Source of the DNA: Bacteroidales bacterium
Lineage (GTDB): Bacteria > Bacteroidota > Bacteroidia > Bacteroidales > Marinilabiliaceae
Direction: 5' to 3'
DNA length: 64,000 bases
Assembly: GCA_017960905.1 (NCBI GenBank)
Contig: JAGCYH010000023.1
Coordinates: 1-64,000, forward strand
The translations under genes were made by a program, and so were the position numbers. Under the pieces are notes generated by a model. The model saw only the letters and a list, made by a program, of their open reading frames with translations, had not been told where the DNA came from and did no database searches. Positions within the stretch are counted from its first letter, which is position 1, and every line of letters starts with the position of its first letter. Shown here piece by piece: positions 33,641 through 42,078 of the stretch.

Positions 33641-34620
33641 CCTTCGAAGATGAAGTGCGTCAGTTTGTTGCCGAATGGCAGTCGGCAAAGCCGACTGTAA
33701 CGGTCTTCACGTCGGGCTCGACGGGCTCGCCGAAGCCGTTCGAGGCTTCGAAGCAGAAAATGACAAACAGCGCCCGAATGACATGCGACTTTCTGGGCCT
33801 CAAACCTGGCGACACGGCTTTGCTCTGTATGCCAATGAAGTATATTGCCGGAAAAATGGTTGTTGTGCGCTCGCTTGTACGCTCGCTGCGGCTGATTACC
33901 ATTGAACCGTCGGGACATCCGTTTGATGCAGTAAATGAGCACATTAACTTCGCCGCACTGACGCCTATGCAGGTTTTCAACACCCTTGGTGTTGAAAACG
34001 AAAAGAAAAAGATGCAAAGTGTTGATAATCTGATTATTGGCGGTGGCGCTATCGACAAGAAAATGGCTGAAGAACTCCAGCGTTTTCCCAATCGCGTCTG
34101 GTCGACGTACGGCATGACCGAAACGCTGTCGCACATTGCTATGCGCCGTGTCAGTGGCGTCGATGCAACCGACTGGTACACACCGCTTTGCGGTGTGTCG
34201 GTTGACCTGTCGGCGCGTGGCACGCTCACCATCGATGCGCCTTCGCTTTGCGACAATATGCTCGAAACCAACGACTTGGCAGAAATTGATGCGGAAGGAC
34301 GCTTCCGCATCCTCGGCCGTACCGACAACACTATTAACAGCGGCGGTGTGAAAATTCAGATTGAGCAAGTTGAGGATTTACTGCGCCAATATACTGATAT
34401 TCCGTTCGTTATAACATCGCGAAGCGATGTTAAATTTGGTGAGGTTGTGGTTTTAATCACCGAAGCCGAGAATACAGATTTAATTAAGGATATTTGTGAA
34501 AAGAGTCTACCAAAATACTGGCAGCCAAAGGTTTATATATCGCACGAAGTGCCATGCACCGCTACCAACAAGCCCGACCGCAAAAAAGCTAAAACTATAG
34601 CGCAAAACGCTGAAATATAA
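33637..34620 (+). CDS. menE: o-Succinylbenzoate-CoA ligase-like AMP-binding enzyme
   Basis: 327 aa from ATG at 33637, coupled to nfeD by ATGA; an ATG at 33625 is the alternative. Adenylate-forming motifs: FTSGSTGSPKPFEASK (P-loop), STYGMTETLSHIAMR, GRTDNTINSGGVKIQ and the C-terminal Lys region near TATNKPDRKKAK. It is shorter than typical ligases because the N-terminal subdomain is reduced, which I recall as usual for Bacteroidales MenE. The reaction would be activation of o-succinylbenzoate to its CoA ester in menaquinone synthesis; menA is at 4302-5219. The specificity is inferred. Confidence 0.8.
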   Translation: MTFEDEVRQFVAEWQSAKPTVTVFTSGSTGSPKPFEASKQKMTNSARMTCDFLGLKPGDTALLCMPMKYIAGKMVVVRSLVRSLRLITIEPSGHPFDAVNEHINFAALTPMQVFNTLGVENEKKKMQSVDNLIIGGGAIDKKMAEELQRFPNRVWSTYGMTETLSHIAMRRVSGVDATDWYTPLCGVSVDLSARGTLTIDAPSLCDNMLETNDLAEIDAEGRFRILGRTDNTINSGGVKIQIEQVEDLLRQYTDIPFVITSRSDVKFGEVVVLITEAENTDLIKDICEKSLPKYWQPKVYISHEVPCTATNKPDRKKAKTIAQNAEI

Positions 34621-35559
34621 TTAATTGCGTTTTCGCTTTTTCCAAAGCTGATAGCTGTTGATGATGTTTTGCCAAAGCACGTAAGAGCCAGGCGCCACAG
34701 TGGTGAGCGGATTGAGATAAGTGTACGACATCCAGATGGCCAAAACGGTGTTTTTCTGACCGAGCGCCTGTCCGCCACTGATGCGGTCGCTGTAGCGCCC
34801 GCCGATACGTTTGCCAATAAGGAATTGTAAAGAGCAGACAATGAGGCTGATAGCTGCCAAATTGATGATAAGCCAGACATCGTCTGAATCATCGACGATG
34901 GATTTGGCAGTCTTGCCCATAACCATTGTGAGAGCCACCGCCCAAATGTAAAAAGCCACAGAACTGTGGCTTTTGAGCCATTCGTGCAGTCGGGGTAGGG
35001 CAAAACGGATTATCTGCGCCACAATAAACGGACATATCAGTAGCGGGAATACTTTGCTGAGTATCAGCAAGAAAGCGTGCCAGAAACTGATGTCGGGCTG
35101 AGGATAGACAAGTGGAAAAAACAGCGGAACGAAAACCGCCGCCATAAGATTGACAAGCAAGGTGTAAGTTATGAGTGTTTCGGCGTTACCGCCTAATTTT
35201 GTGGTGATTACGACCGCTGCAGTGGCCGTAGGACAGATGACGCACACCAGCGCGCCCTGTGCCACTATCGGGCTTATCGGGCACAGAATCAGATAAAGCC
35301 CCACACTTGCCACTAACTGTATGATTAAGAGCCATATATGCCACGGACGTAAGGCAAATTCTTTCGGATTCACTTTACAGAATGTGAGCAGGAGCTGCAA
35401 AAAAATCAGTGTCGGCGTCAGGTAAATGTCTATTTGGTGTGCTATTGGTTTCACGGGCGACAGAAACGCGAAATTGGCAAATGCCAGATAAATCAGTATT
35501 CCGCTCAACATCGCAATGGGCAATGTCCAGTCCTTCAGTATTTTAATTATTTTCGACAT
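34621..35559 (-). CDS. BASS-family transporter (bile acid:sodium symporter-like)
   Basis: 312 aa with about nine or ten transmembrane segments. Family features: CPTATAAVVITTKLGGNAETLITYTL and a second crossover region near SGGQALGQKNTVLAIWMSYTYL. It probably imports an organic anion with sodium; the substrate is not known. Its stop codon directly abuts that of the convergent menE gene. No terminator separates them, so antisense read-through is possible. Confidence 0.85.
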   Translation of the reverse strand: MSKIIKILKDWTLPIAMLSGILIYLAFANFAFLSPVKPIAHQIDIYLTPTLIFLQLLLTFCKVNPKEFALRPWHIWLLIIQLVASVGLYLILCPISPIVAQGALVCVICPTATAAVVITTKLGGNAETLITYTLLVNLMAAVFVPLFFPLVYPQPDISFWHAFLLILSKVFPLLICPFIVAQIIRFALPRLHEWLKSHSSVAFYIWAVALTMVMGKTAKSIVDDSDDVWLIINLAAISLIVCSLQFLIGKRIGGRYSDRISGGQALGQKNTVLAIWMSYTYLNPLTTVAPGSYVLWQNIINSYQLWKKRKRN

Positions 35560-35590
35560 AATACTTCACTCGCGCGTGAGAAATAAAAAA

Positions 35591-35612
35591 AAGCACCCTT
35601 TTTTAAGGGTGC
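35591..35612 (-). terminator. Terminator after tRNA-Ser
   Basis: AAGCACCCTT and AAGGGTGCTT form a stem with a short T loop, flanked by A and T runs, 12 nt beyond the tRNA 3' end on the minus strand. Confidence 0.9.
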
Positions 35613-35623
35613 TTTTTTCAGTG

Positions 35624-35708
35624 CGGAGAGACAGGGATTCGAACCCCGGGAAGCTCTCACTTCAGCGGTTTTCAAGACCGTCGCAATCGACCACTCTGCC
35701 ATCTCTCC
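35624..35708 (-). tRNA. tRNA-Ser (anticodon TGA)
   Basis: 85 nt. The acceptor arms GGAGAGA and TCTCTCC pair, the anticodon loop CTTGAAA gives UGA, and there is a long class II variable arm. The T arm is GGTTCGAATCC. CCA is not encoded. A promoter lies directly upstream. Confidence 0.95.
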
Positions 35709-35745
35709 AGAAAACGAAAGTTCGTTGCATTTCTCAAATGCGGTG

Positions 35746-35775
35746 CAAAGATACGTACTAATTTTTAATATGCAA
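35746..35775 (-). promoter_or_regulatory. Promoter of tRNA-Ser
   Basis: Minus strand: TTG (35773-35775), a 19-nt gap, then TATCTTTG (35746-35753), about 37 nt upstream of the mature tRNA 5' end. Confidence 0.7.
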
Positions 35776-36005
35776 TAGTGCCCGTGAAAAATTTTTTTTT
35801 CAAAAAAGTGCATTTTTAACACTGCTTTACACTTGTTTTTAAAATAAAACAATTAATATTGCACCGTGTTTTAACTGTTAATAAAACAAAAACGAAGAGC
35901 TGTTGTGATAACAGCCGGACTATTTTTTTTTCATCTGTTGTTGTCTATTGTTAATTAAAGGCTTACATCTCTCAGATGAAGCCTTTAATTTTTATGTGAA
36001 AAAAT
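35776..36005. other. Gene-free interval with two unexplained hairpins
   Basis: Between the tRNA-Ser promoter and the nucleotidyltransferase terminator there is no ORF. On the plus strand, GCTGTT/AACAGC (about 35899-35915) is followed by a T9 run. ATTAAAGGCTT/AAGCCTTTAAT with an inner ACATCT/AGATG pairing (about 35953-35990) is followed by T5. Either could end a small plus-strand RNA; I see no good plus-strand promoter upstream, so this is only a candidate. Confidence 0.35.
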
Positions 36006-36042
36006 GAGCGAAGGCAGTCACGTTTCGTGACTGCCTTCGCTC
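36006..36042 (-). terminator. Terminator after the nucleotidyltransferase gene
   Basis: GAGCGAAGGCAGTCACG and its complement form a 17-bp stem with a TTT loop, 13 nt after the minus-strand stop at 36056, followed by a short U-rich stretch. Confidence 0.8.
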
Positions 36043-36055
36043 GATTTTATGCGTT

Positions 36056-36961
36056 TTAGAACAATTTTTGCGGATATTCGCCCGCATCGACAAGCGATTG
36101 TATCTTGTCGACAACGCCTTGGCGGTCGTCAGCGTAGGTTACGCCGAACCATTTGCTTGTGGTGTCGAGCACTTTTACCGTAGCTGTTTTCTCGGTTATG
36201 AGTTTGTTGACCATCGTCGGTATGTAGTACTCGGCTTTCAGATTGCCCTCGTTCTCTTTGAGGAACACTTTGAAAAACTCTTCGGAGTATTTGAAATAAT
36301 CGGGCGTGAAGCCCCACATGTTCATCGATACGGGCGCGTTGTCATCGACTGCGACAAGCTTGTCGTTCTCGTCTTTGTAGCATACGCGGCCGTCAACGCG
36401 GGCTATGTCGGTGCGTTCAACGACGGTGCTCAGATTGCCGTTGGCGTCGGCTGTGCAGACGCCGCGCGACACTTTGCCGTTCTCCGACAGAGTGTTGCCA
36501 ATGCGGAAACCCACCATGCAGTAAGCGTTTTTGCTGCCGGCTGGCAGTTCCGTAAGGAACTTGCCCAGCACGGCGAAACTGTCGCGACCGTAGAAGTCGT
36601 CGGCGTTGATTACAGCAAATGGCTCATTTATAACTTTTTTGCCCATCAGCACAGCGTGGTTCGTGCCCCATGGCTTCTGACGTTCCTCGGGACATTTGAA
36701 TCCTGCTGGTAGGTCGGTAAGTTCCTGAAATACAAGCTCTACCGGAATGTGATTGATATATTTTGAGATGATTTTCGAACGGAAATCATCTTCAAAAGTT
36801 TTTCTGATTACGAATACAATTTTACCGAAACCGCCGCGTATGGCGTCGAAAATTGAATAGTCCATTATTGTTTCGCCGTTCGGTCCGAGACCGTCGAGCT
36901 GTTTCAAACCGCCGTAGCGGCTGCCCATGCCTGCCGCAAGTACAAATAAAGTTGGTTTCAT
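36056..36961 (-). CDS. Sugar-phosphate nucleotidyltransferase (GalU/RmlA-like)
   Basis: 301 aa. The nucleotide-binding loop is LAAGMGSRYGGLKQLDGLGP, with PWGTNHAVL and the metal-binding INADDFYG further on. A C-terminal Lys-rich segment (TSKWFGVTYADD) is usual in this family. It joins a sugar 1-phosphate to an NTP. Base and sugar specificity are not certain; GalU-like UDP-glucose formation is possible. A full promoter lies upstream and a terminator downstream, so it is monocistronic. Confidence 0.8.
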   Translation of the reverse strand: MKPTLFVLAAGMGSRYGGLKQLDGLGPNGETIMDYSIFDAIRGGFGKIVFVIRKTFEDDFRSKIISKYINHIPVELVFQELTDLPAGFKCPEERQKPWGTNHAVLMGKKVINEPFAVINADDFYGRDSFAVLGKFLTELPAGSKNAYCMVGFRIGNTLSENGKVSRGVCTADANGNLSTVVERTDIARVDGRVCYKDENDKLVAVDDNAPVSMNMWGFTPDYFKYSEEFFKVFLKENEGNLKAEYYIPTMVNKLITEKTATVKVLDTTSKWFGVTYADDRQGVVDKIQSLVDAGEYPQKLF

Positions 36962-36987
36962 ACTGATTATATTTTTTATTTTTTCTG

Positions 36988-37019
36988 CAAAGTTATCAAT
37001 TTTTTGTCAGTCAAAGCAA
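36988..37019 (-). promoter_or_regulatory. Promoter of the nucleotidyltransferase gene
   Basis: Minus strand: TTG (37017-37019), a 21-nt gap, then TAACTTTG (36988-36995). It overlaps the last codons of the TonB receptor gene. Confidence 0.65.
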
Positions 37020-38992
37020 TATCGAAATCCTATTTTCGACCAGAAGCCCGGCTGCTCCACATTGCCATAGTCGTAGTAATGGTTGTCGAAGAGATTGTTT
37101 ATTTCTACGAAAATGTCGCAATTATCTGAAAATGACCAGTTTGCCTTGCAGTCGACAACAGAGTAGGGCGTATACCGGTGCAGCTCGCCGGTCGATTGCG
37201 AGTTGTGGTAAACGATGTACGACCCGTTTCGCTCTGCGAAACGGTAATTGGCCGAGACTGTCAGCTTGCCGACGGGGCGCGCAATGAGTTGCGCGGTAAC
37301 CTTATTGCGCAGATATTCAAGCGCATAGCTCGCTTTGTAAACTACAATGTTGTCGCGTCGGCGCTGGTCGATGTGACTGTACGATAGCGCTAAACTCATT
37401 GGAAATGAGCCGAATATCTCGTCGAAGTATATGTTGCAGACCACGTTGAGCCCTCGGTTTTCGAGTTTGAAATTTGTAGAGTGGTAAGTGTCTGTTTCTG
37501 TGTACATTACCCAGTCGATCATCGATTTGCCATGTGTGTAATATCCCGAAACTTCGGCTTTCAATCCGCGGCAGCGGTAACGCGCCGCGACATCGAAAAT
37601 CATTGATTTCTCGGATTTTAGGTCGCGGTTTCCTTCTATTGTCGGACTTTTGTAAAACAAATCGGTGAATGTTGGCGTGCGGAGCAGTTTGCGCGCCGTG
37701 ATGTTGAAGTGCAGTGCCCGCGTCGCGTTCACGTCGATGTTGGCGAAAGGCAGAAACTGATTGTCGGCTTTTTGCTCCGAATTTAGGAACACTTGTGTTC
37801 CTAAATTGATTTTAACACGCTCATAATCAAAGAAATGCTCTATGAGCATTTTGCCAATCCGTCGCGACAGACCTTTGGTGTAGTAACGGTCGCGATGGCC
37901 GATGCGGACGGAGTCGTCGTCGAGCGGGCGCCCGAGGTTGGTCGAAACGATTTCTTCGTGCCGCAGATTGGCACCTATTTGCGTGTAGCCTAAATGCCAT
38001 TGGCACAGCAATTTAGGATAAACTGAATATACATCGGTTCGGTGAAAATTTTCACCGAACGATGAGTTTCGTATGAGTTGGAAATGGTCGTAGTTGCGCA
38101 TGTAAGCCATTGACGCAGAGAATTTTATCTGCCCCTGTGTCTCTACTTGTGCCGAAGCCAAGAAACGGTTGGTCTGTTCCCATTGATTTGGGTAAGCGGC
38201 TGAGTAAAAGGTATTTGCGCCGTACGATTGCCGGCTGTATCCGGCTTGCCATTGCATGTTGAGGCGTTGTGCGCTGTAATTGCCTGAGTAAAAGAGTTTT
38301 GTCTGGTCGAAGTTGCTGTTCTCTGTGGCGCCGTCGGAGCGGGAGTAGTTTGCGTTGCCGAAGTGACGCACGCGCTGCAACTGACGGTTTATCAGTAAGT
38401 TGGCATTTGCCATACCATACTGACCTGCAACTAGTTGCAGGTCGATTTTGTCGGTCGTGTCGCGACAGGTAATCGCATTGACCGAAGTCTCAGAAGGCAG
38501 AATCTGCAACGATTCTATTGCGTTTGTCGAAATGGGGAAGTCGGCCGAGAGGTGGCCTGTTTGTGGCGATGAGATGTCGATTCCGTTGAGCAGGAAGGCT
38601 GTCTGTTCGTTCGATGCGCCGCGTATTGATATGTCGGTCTGAATGCCGAAGGCGCCGCGTTGTCTGACGTCGATGTCGGAGTTGGTTTTCAATGCGTCGT
38701 TGACGCATTGCGTGGCGGTGTTTGTTAGCTCGTATTTGTTTATGTATCTGCATCTTATGGCGGTCAGGTCGGGCGCGTTTGGCCTCTGTTCCGCGACGAT
38801 GGTAACATCGTTGAGTTCTTTCTGTATCACGCCTTGGTCGGCCGTCTCGATGTCGGTTCGGGTTTGTGCTTTGAGGTCGGCGCACGCTATTATCGACGCG
38901 CTCACAACACCGATGTTCACTACTCTGTGCAATGCATTGAAAACTGCGTAAGGGGCATTGCTGAACCTTTTCCAAATGATTATTTTGTCCAT
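37007..38992 (-). CDS. TonB-dependent outer-membrane receptor (BtuB-like)
   Basis: 661 aa from ATG at 38992. The frame is open to 39103 but that would overlap tatC, and the internal start gives the typical extended Bacteroidota signal peptide (WKRFSNAPYAVFNALHRVVNIGVVSA read in part, ending ADLKAQ). A plug domain follows (GAFGIQTDISIRGASNEQT, LNGIDISSPQTGH), then a 22-strand barrel ending INNLFDNHYYDYGNVEQPGF ... FRYCFD. There is no SusC-type carboxypeptidase-like domain, so a small ligand such as cobalamin or a siderophore is likelier than a glycan. No substrate clue nearby. A -7 element is at 39016-39023. Confidence 0.88.
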   Translation of the reverse strand: MDKIIIWKRFSNAPYAVFNALHRVVNIGVVSASIIACADLKAQTRTDIETADQGVIQKELNDVTIVAEQRPNAPDLTAIRCRYINKYELTNTATQCVNDALKTNSDIDVRQRGAFGIQTDISIRGASNEQTAFLLNGIDISSPQTGHLSADFPISTNAIESLQILPSETSVNAITCRDTTDKIDLQLVAGQYGMANANLLINRQLQRVRHFGNANYSRSDGATENSNFDQTKLFYSGNYSAQRLNMQWQAGYSRQSYGANTFYSAAYPNQWEQTNRFLASAQVETQGQIKFSASMAYMRNYDHFQLIRNSSFGENFHRTDVYSVYPKLLCQWHLGYTQIGANLRHEEIVSTNLGRPLDDDSVRIGHRDRYYTKGLSRRIGKMLIEHFFDYERVKINLGTQVFLNSEQKADNQFLPFANIDVNATRALHFNITARKLLRTPTFTDLFYKSPTIEGNRDLKSEKSMIFDVAARYRCRGLKAEVSGYYTHGKSMIDWVMYTETDTYHSTNFKLENRGLNVVCNIYFDEIFGSFPMSLALSYSHIDQRRRDNIVVYKASYALEYLRNKVTAQLIARPVGKLTVSANYRFAERNGSYIVYHNSQSTGELHRYTPYSVVDCKANWSFSDNCDIFVEINNLFDNHYYDYGNVEQPGFWSKIGFRYCFD

Positions 38993-39015
38993 TTTTATAA
39001 GTTTTAAAAACGGTG

Positions 39016-39023
39016 CAAAATTA
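39016..39023 (-). promoter_or_regulatory. -7 promoter element of the TonB receptor gene
   Basis: Minus-strand TAATTTTG fits TAnnTTTG, 23 nt upstream of the ATG at 38992. It supports that start over 39103. Confidence 0.5.
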
Positions 39024-39062
39024 AGCATTTTATTACCTGAAACATTGATGTGACGCGCTCTC

Positions 39063-39869
39063 TTACTTAGTTGCATTGCGCCGTACAGCGTAATGACGTA
39101 CAACCCAGATACTTACCTCGTAGAGCACGTAAATCGGCAGCCCGACGAGCAGAAGTGTGAATGCGTCGGTGGTTGGTGTGAGTATGGCCGACACTACGAG
39201 TATGGCCAGTATGGCGTGGCGGCGGTATTTCGTCATCATCGATGACGAAATGAAGCCCAGCTTGGCCAGCAGCATCGACACCAGCGGCAGCTCGAACATT
39301 ATGCCCATCATCACTGTCAGCATCACCATCGTGTCGATGTACGAGTTGAGGTTGGTCATGTTGCTCACCATCTCATCTACTTCGTAAAGTGCTAAAAATC
39401 TGAACGATAGCGGAAAAATTATGAAGTAGCTCAGTGCTATTCCTATCAGGAATAGCACTTGCCCTATAATGAGCGTCTTGAGTATCTTGCGCCGTTCGCT
39501 GTCGTAAAGAGCCGGTCGTATAAAGCTGAAAATCAGATAGATGAAATACGGCATTCCGACTATTATAGCGGCGTAGAACGACACGCGCAAGTGCGCCATG
39601 AATTGTCCGGTGAGTTCGGTGTTGATGAGCGTTACGTCGAATTTGTCGGGGCAGAGCGACGGCATTTGCAGCGATTCGCTCAGATGCTGCAGGAGCCGGT
39701 AGAAGAGGAAATCGTCGTGGGTGGGAGCGAGCACTATGGTAAATAGCTCATTTTTAAAGAAAAACAATGCGACAACAAGCACAAACAAAACAACGACGAT
39801 GCGGAAAATAACTTTCCGCAAATCGTCGAGATGCTCCCAAAAAGTCTGTTCTTTGGTGTCGTCGCTCAT
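39063..39869 (-). CDS. tatC: Twin-arginine translocase subunit TatC
   Basis: 268 aa with six transmembrane segments. Signatures: FWEHLDDLRKVIFRI at the N-terminus, the PxF-containing FYAAIIVGMPYFIYLIFSFI, and GIMFELPLVSMLLAKLG. It recognises Tat signal peptides and exports folded proteins. Its start overlaps the tatA stop as ATGA. No tatB-like second gene is present, so this is the minimal TatAC form common in Bacteroidota. Confidence 0.95.
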   Translation of the reverse strand: MSDDTKEQTFWEHLDDLRKVIFRIVVVLFVLVVALFFFKNELFTIVLAPTHDDFLFYRLLQHLSESLQMPSLCPDKFDVTLINTELTGQFMAHLRVSFYAAIIVGMPYFIYLIFSFIRPALYDSERRKILKTLIIGQVLFLIGIALSYFIIFPLSFRFLALYEVDEMVSNMTNLNSYIDTMVMLTVMMGIMFELPLVSMLLAKLGFISSSMMTKYRRHAILAILVVSAILTPTTDAFTLLLVGLPIYVLYEVSIWVVRHYAVRRNATK

Positions 39870-40057
39870 TTTGCCTTGTCGTCGTCGGGTTTCTTTTCAG
39901 TTTCGTCGGTACCGTTCATACCTTCTTTGAAACTGCGCACCCCCTTGCCGAGTCCTCGCATCAGTTCGGGTATCTTGCGCCCGCCGAAGAACAGCAAAGC
40001 CACAATGGCAATGATAATTATCTCCTGTGTGCCTAAGCCTAAAAACAATAGTTTCAT
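39866..40057 (-). CDS. tatA: Twin-arginine translocase subunit TatA
   Basis: 63 aa. One transmembrane segment is followed by FFGGRKIPELMRGLGKGVRSF, the TatA hinge and amphipathic helix, then an acidic/basic tail. It forms the Tat pore with TatC, encoded directly downstream with an ATGA overlap. A promoter lies at 40075-40103. Confidence 0.95.
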   Translation of the reverse strand: MKLLFLGLGTQEIIIIAIVALLFFGGRKIPELMRGLGKGVRSFKEGMNGTDETEKKPDDDKAK

Positions 40058-40074
40058 CTTGAATATTTTTTTGC

Positions 40075-40103
40075 CAAAAGTAATGATTTTTGTTGAAAAA
40101 CAA
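40075..40103 (-). promoter_or_regulatory. Promoter of tatA-tatC
   Basis: Minus strand: TTG (40101-40103), an 18-nt gap, then TACTTTTG (40075-40082), 17 nt upstream of the tatA ATG. Confidence 0.6.
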
Positions 40104-40149
40104 CAGAATGAGTTGATTTTGAGAGAAAAAATATGCTAATCTGCGTGAG

Positions 40150-41985
40150 TTATGTTTTTCTTACCGTCATTTCGCATTTTTTGCAGTCGAAAGTCAGCTC
40201 GTATTTGTCCTTGTCGTTCGACAGCGTCAGCGGCAGTATCTGTCGGCACTGCGGGTTCTTTCTGAGGCACATGCCGAGCGAATTCATAAGGCAGTGTTTG
40301 GTGGTCATCACCACTTGCCCGCGGTTGTTTTGCTGGCGTTCGTAGCCCCATTCTGTCATACGAGCGCCATGGCGCTCGTAAAATTTGCGGGCGCGTTCGT
40401 TTATTATGTTGCCGTTCCGCCCGATGTTTTTTTCGATGTAAGGCTCGTTATTCGGCTCTAAATGAAACGTTTCCCTCACGTGCGCCTTTTGTCTGCTGAG
40501 CGTGTGGGCGTCGGTGGCGTTACGGCGCAGCGCGTTGAGTGCCGAGGCCGGTACGAAGTAACGCGCCGCACTCTCGTCGACGGTTATCTTTCGGTGTTCG
40601 AATGCCGTCTGGCCCAATTTCGAAAGCTGGCGTTGCATGTTCTCGCGCGAAGTCTCACGGTTTTGAGCGGTGTCGGCATCGAGGTATTGCTTGTAAACGG
40701 TTCTAATGCCGTCAGTATCAGATATTTCTATGCTGAAGTTGCAGTCGTCGTCGGCGCTTATTCGTATGTCGATGGGTATCGTGCGGCGTGTGGTGTCGTT
40801 TTTTATTGTTGCGTCGAAAGCCACATTGGCGTTGCGGAAAATGGGCATTCCGTTGTGGATTCCGTTCATGCTTCGCGGAAATATTATGCCTTTCTCCACT
40901 TTGTTTACGTTTACTCCGTCGAATGTACCATTCGACGTCGGGAAACATAGTCCGTCGCCATTGCTGACAGCCGGATTGCCTTCAATCTTGAACGACTCTG
41001 GATGACAGCATATTACGTGCCCCAAATACTCACCTATCGACTTCGGTGTGGCGGGCTGCCAGATGTCGGGGTTGCGGCCGTTGAAGAAATATGTGGTGAA
41101 TCCGCGGTTGAAACTCTTCGCCGGATTCGGCTCGAATCCGGCAATGATATTACCTGTCGATGCGCGTCGGAGTTCGGGGCGTCGGGCTATTATCTCATCG
41201 AGCCGCTGGCGATAGTGCAGTGTTATATTTGACACATAATCAACGTCTTTCAGTCGTCCTTCTATCTTGAACGACGACACGCCGGCGTCTATCAGAGCTT
41301 CGAGGTTTTTGGTCTGGTTGAAATCTTTGAGCGAAAGCAGATGACGGTTGCGTTCGAGCGTATGGCCCTGAGCATCGCGCAGGTCGTACGCCAGACGGCA
41401 TGGCTGGCCGCACTCGCCGCGGTTGGCCGAGCGCCCGTTGATGCAGTGGCTCATGTAGCACTGACCGCTGTAGCTCACGCACAACGCGCCGTGAATGAAC
41501 GCCTCGAGGCGTACTTTGGTGTTGGCCGCTATCTCTCTTATTTGCTGTTCCGACAATTCGCGTGCGAGTACAACTTGCTCAAAACCAATGTTTTCCCAGA
41601 ACTGGACTTTCCCCAGCGTGCGGTTGTCCATCTGTGTGCTGGCGTGCAGCGCTATAGGCGGCAGTTCCGATTCGAGCAGCCCGGCGTCTTGTATTATCAG
41701 CGCATCGGCACCGGCGTCGTACACTTGCCAGGCGATGCGCAGAGCGTCGTCGAATTCCTGATCGAATAGTAACGTGTTGAGTGCCACGTATATACGCGCA
41801 CCGAATAGGTGCGCGTAAGCTGTCAGTTCCTCAATGTCGGCTATGCTGTTAGATGCGGCTTTGCGTGCGCCGAATTGCGGCGCACCGATATAAACAGCAT
41901 CAGCGCCATGGTCGATTGCGGCCTTGCCACAATCGAGATTCTTTGCCGGAGCAAGCAGTTCGAGTATGTTACGATTTTCTCGCAT
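40150..41985 (-). CDS. U32 family peptidase-like protein (tRNA/rRNA hydroxylation type)
   Basis: 611 aa. The barrel domain starts ILELLAPAKNLDCGKAAI, and the U32 signature is FIHGALCVSYSGQC followed by CGQPCR, whose cysteines probably bind an Fe-S cluster. A DUF3656-type middle domain and a C-terminal extension with a Cys-rich end (LTFDCKKCEM) follow. U32 proteins are annotated as collagenase-like peptidases, but RlhA and TrhP are prephenate-dependent RNA hydroxylation factors, so an RNA-modification role is at least as likely. The promoter's -7 box ends 5 nt before the ATG, suggesting a leaderless mRNA. Confidence 0.85.
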   Translation of the reverse strand: MRENRNILELLAPAKNLDCGKAAIDHGADAVYIGAPQFGARKAASNSIADIEELTAYAHLFGARIYVALNTLLFDQEFDDALRIAWQVYDAGADALIIQDAGLLESELPPIALHASTQMDNRTLGKVQFWENIGFEQVVLARELSEQQIREIAANTKVRLEAFIHGALCVSYSGQCYMSHCINGRSANRGECGQPCRLAYDLRDAQGHTLERNRHLLSLKDFNQTKNLEALIDAGVSSFKIEGRLKDVDYVSNITLHYRQRLDEIIARRPELRRASTGNIIAGFEPNPAKSFNRGFTTYFFNGRNPDIWQPATPKSIGEYLGHVICCHPESFKIEGNPAVSNGDGLCFPTSNGTFDGVNVNKVEKGIIFPRSMNGIHNGMPIFRNANVAFDATIKNDTTRRTIPIDIRISADDDCNFSIEISDTDGIRTVYKQYLDADTAQNRETSRENMQRQLSKLGQTAFEHRKITVDESAARYFVPASALNALRRNATDAHTLSRQKAHVRETFHLEPNNEPYIEKNIGRNGNIINERARKFYERHGARMTEWGYERQQNNRGQVVMTTKHCLMNSLGMCLRKNPQCRQILPLTLSNDKDKYELTFDCKKCEMTVRKT

Positions 41986-41990
41986 GGACG

Positions 41991-42021
41991 CAAAAGTAGG
42001 TATTTTTTGAAAAAACTACAA
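41991..42021 (-). promoter_or_regulatory. Promoter of the U32 gene, overlapping the upstream terminator
   Basis: Minus strand: TTG (42019-42021), a 20-nt gap, then TACTTTTG (41991-41998). The -33 TTG lies inside the 3' arm of the terminator hairpin of the GH9 gene. Only 5 nt separate the -7 box from the ATG. Confidence 0.7.
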
Positions 42022-42058
42022 CCCCACTACCGAGCTTAAGCTCAGTAACGGGGTTGTA
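42017..42058 (-). terminator. Terminator after the GH9 gene
   Basis: TACAACCCC pairs with GGGGTTGTA, with an inner TAC/GTA and a GAGCTTAAGCTC palindrome at the tip. It lies 20 nt after the minus-strand stop at 42079, and its far arm overlaps the next promoter. Confidence 0.75.
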
Positions 42059-42078
42059 AATGTTTATGATACAGTCTA

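Noticed and set aside
32267..33688. A 473-codon open frame on the minus strand opposite nfeD
   Set aside because: nfeD has strong ClpP-like and membrane motifs and a promoter. The opposite frame is rich in His, Arg and Ala and has no domain.
39004..39103. Upstream start of the TonB receptor at 39103
   Set aside because: It would overlap tatC by 41 nt and hide the signal peptide; a -7 element lies between it and the ATG at 38992.
40150..41985. Collagenase (virulence protease) call for the U32 gene
   Set aside because: U32 members with this Cys pattern include RNA hydroxylation factors, and the collagenase label is historical. No secretion signal is present.
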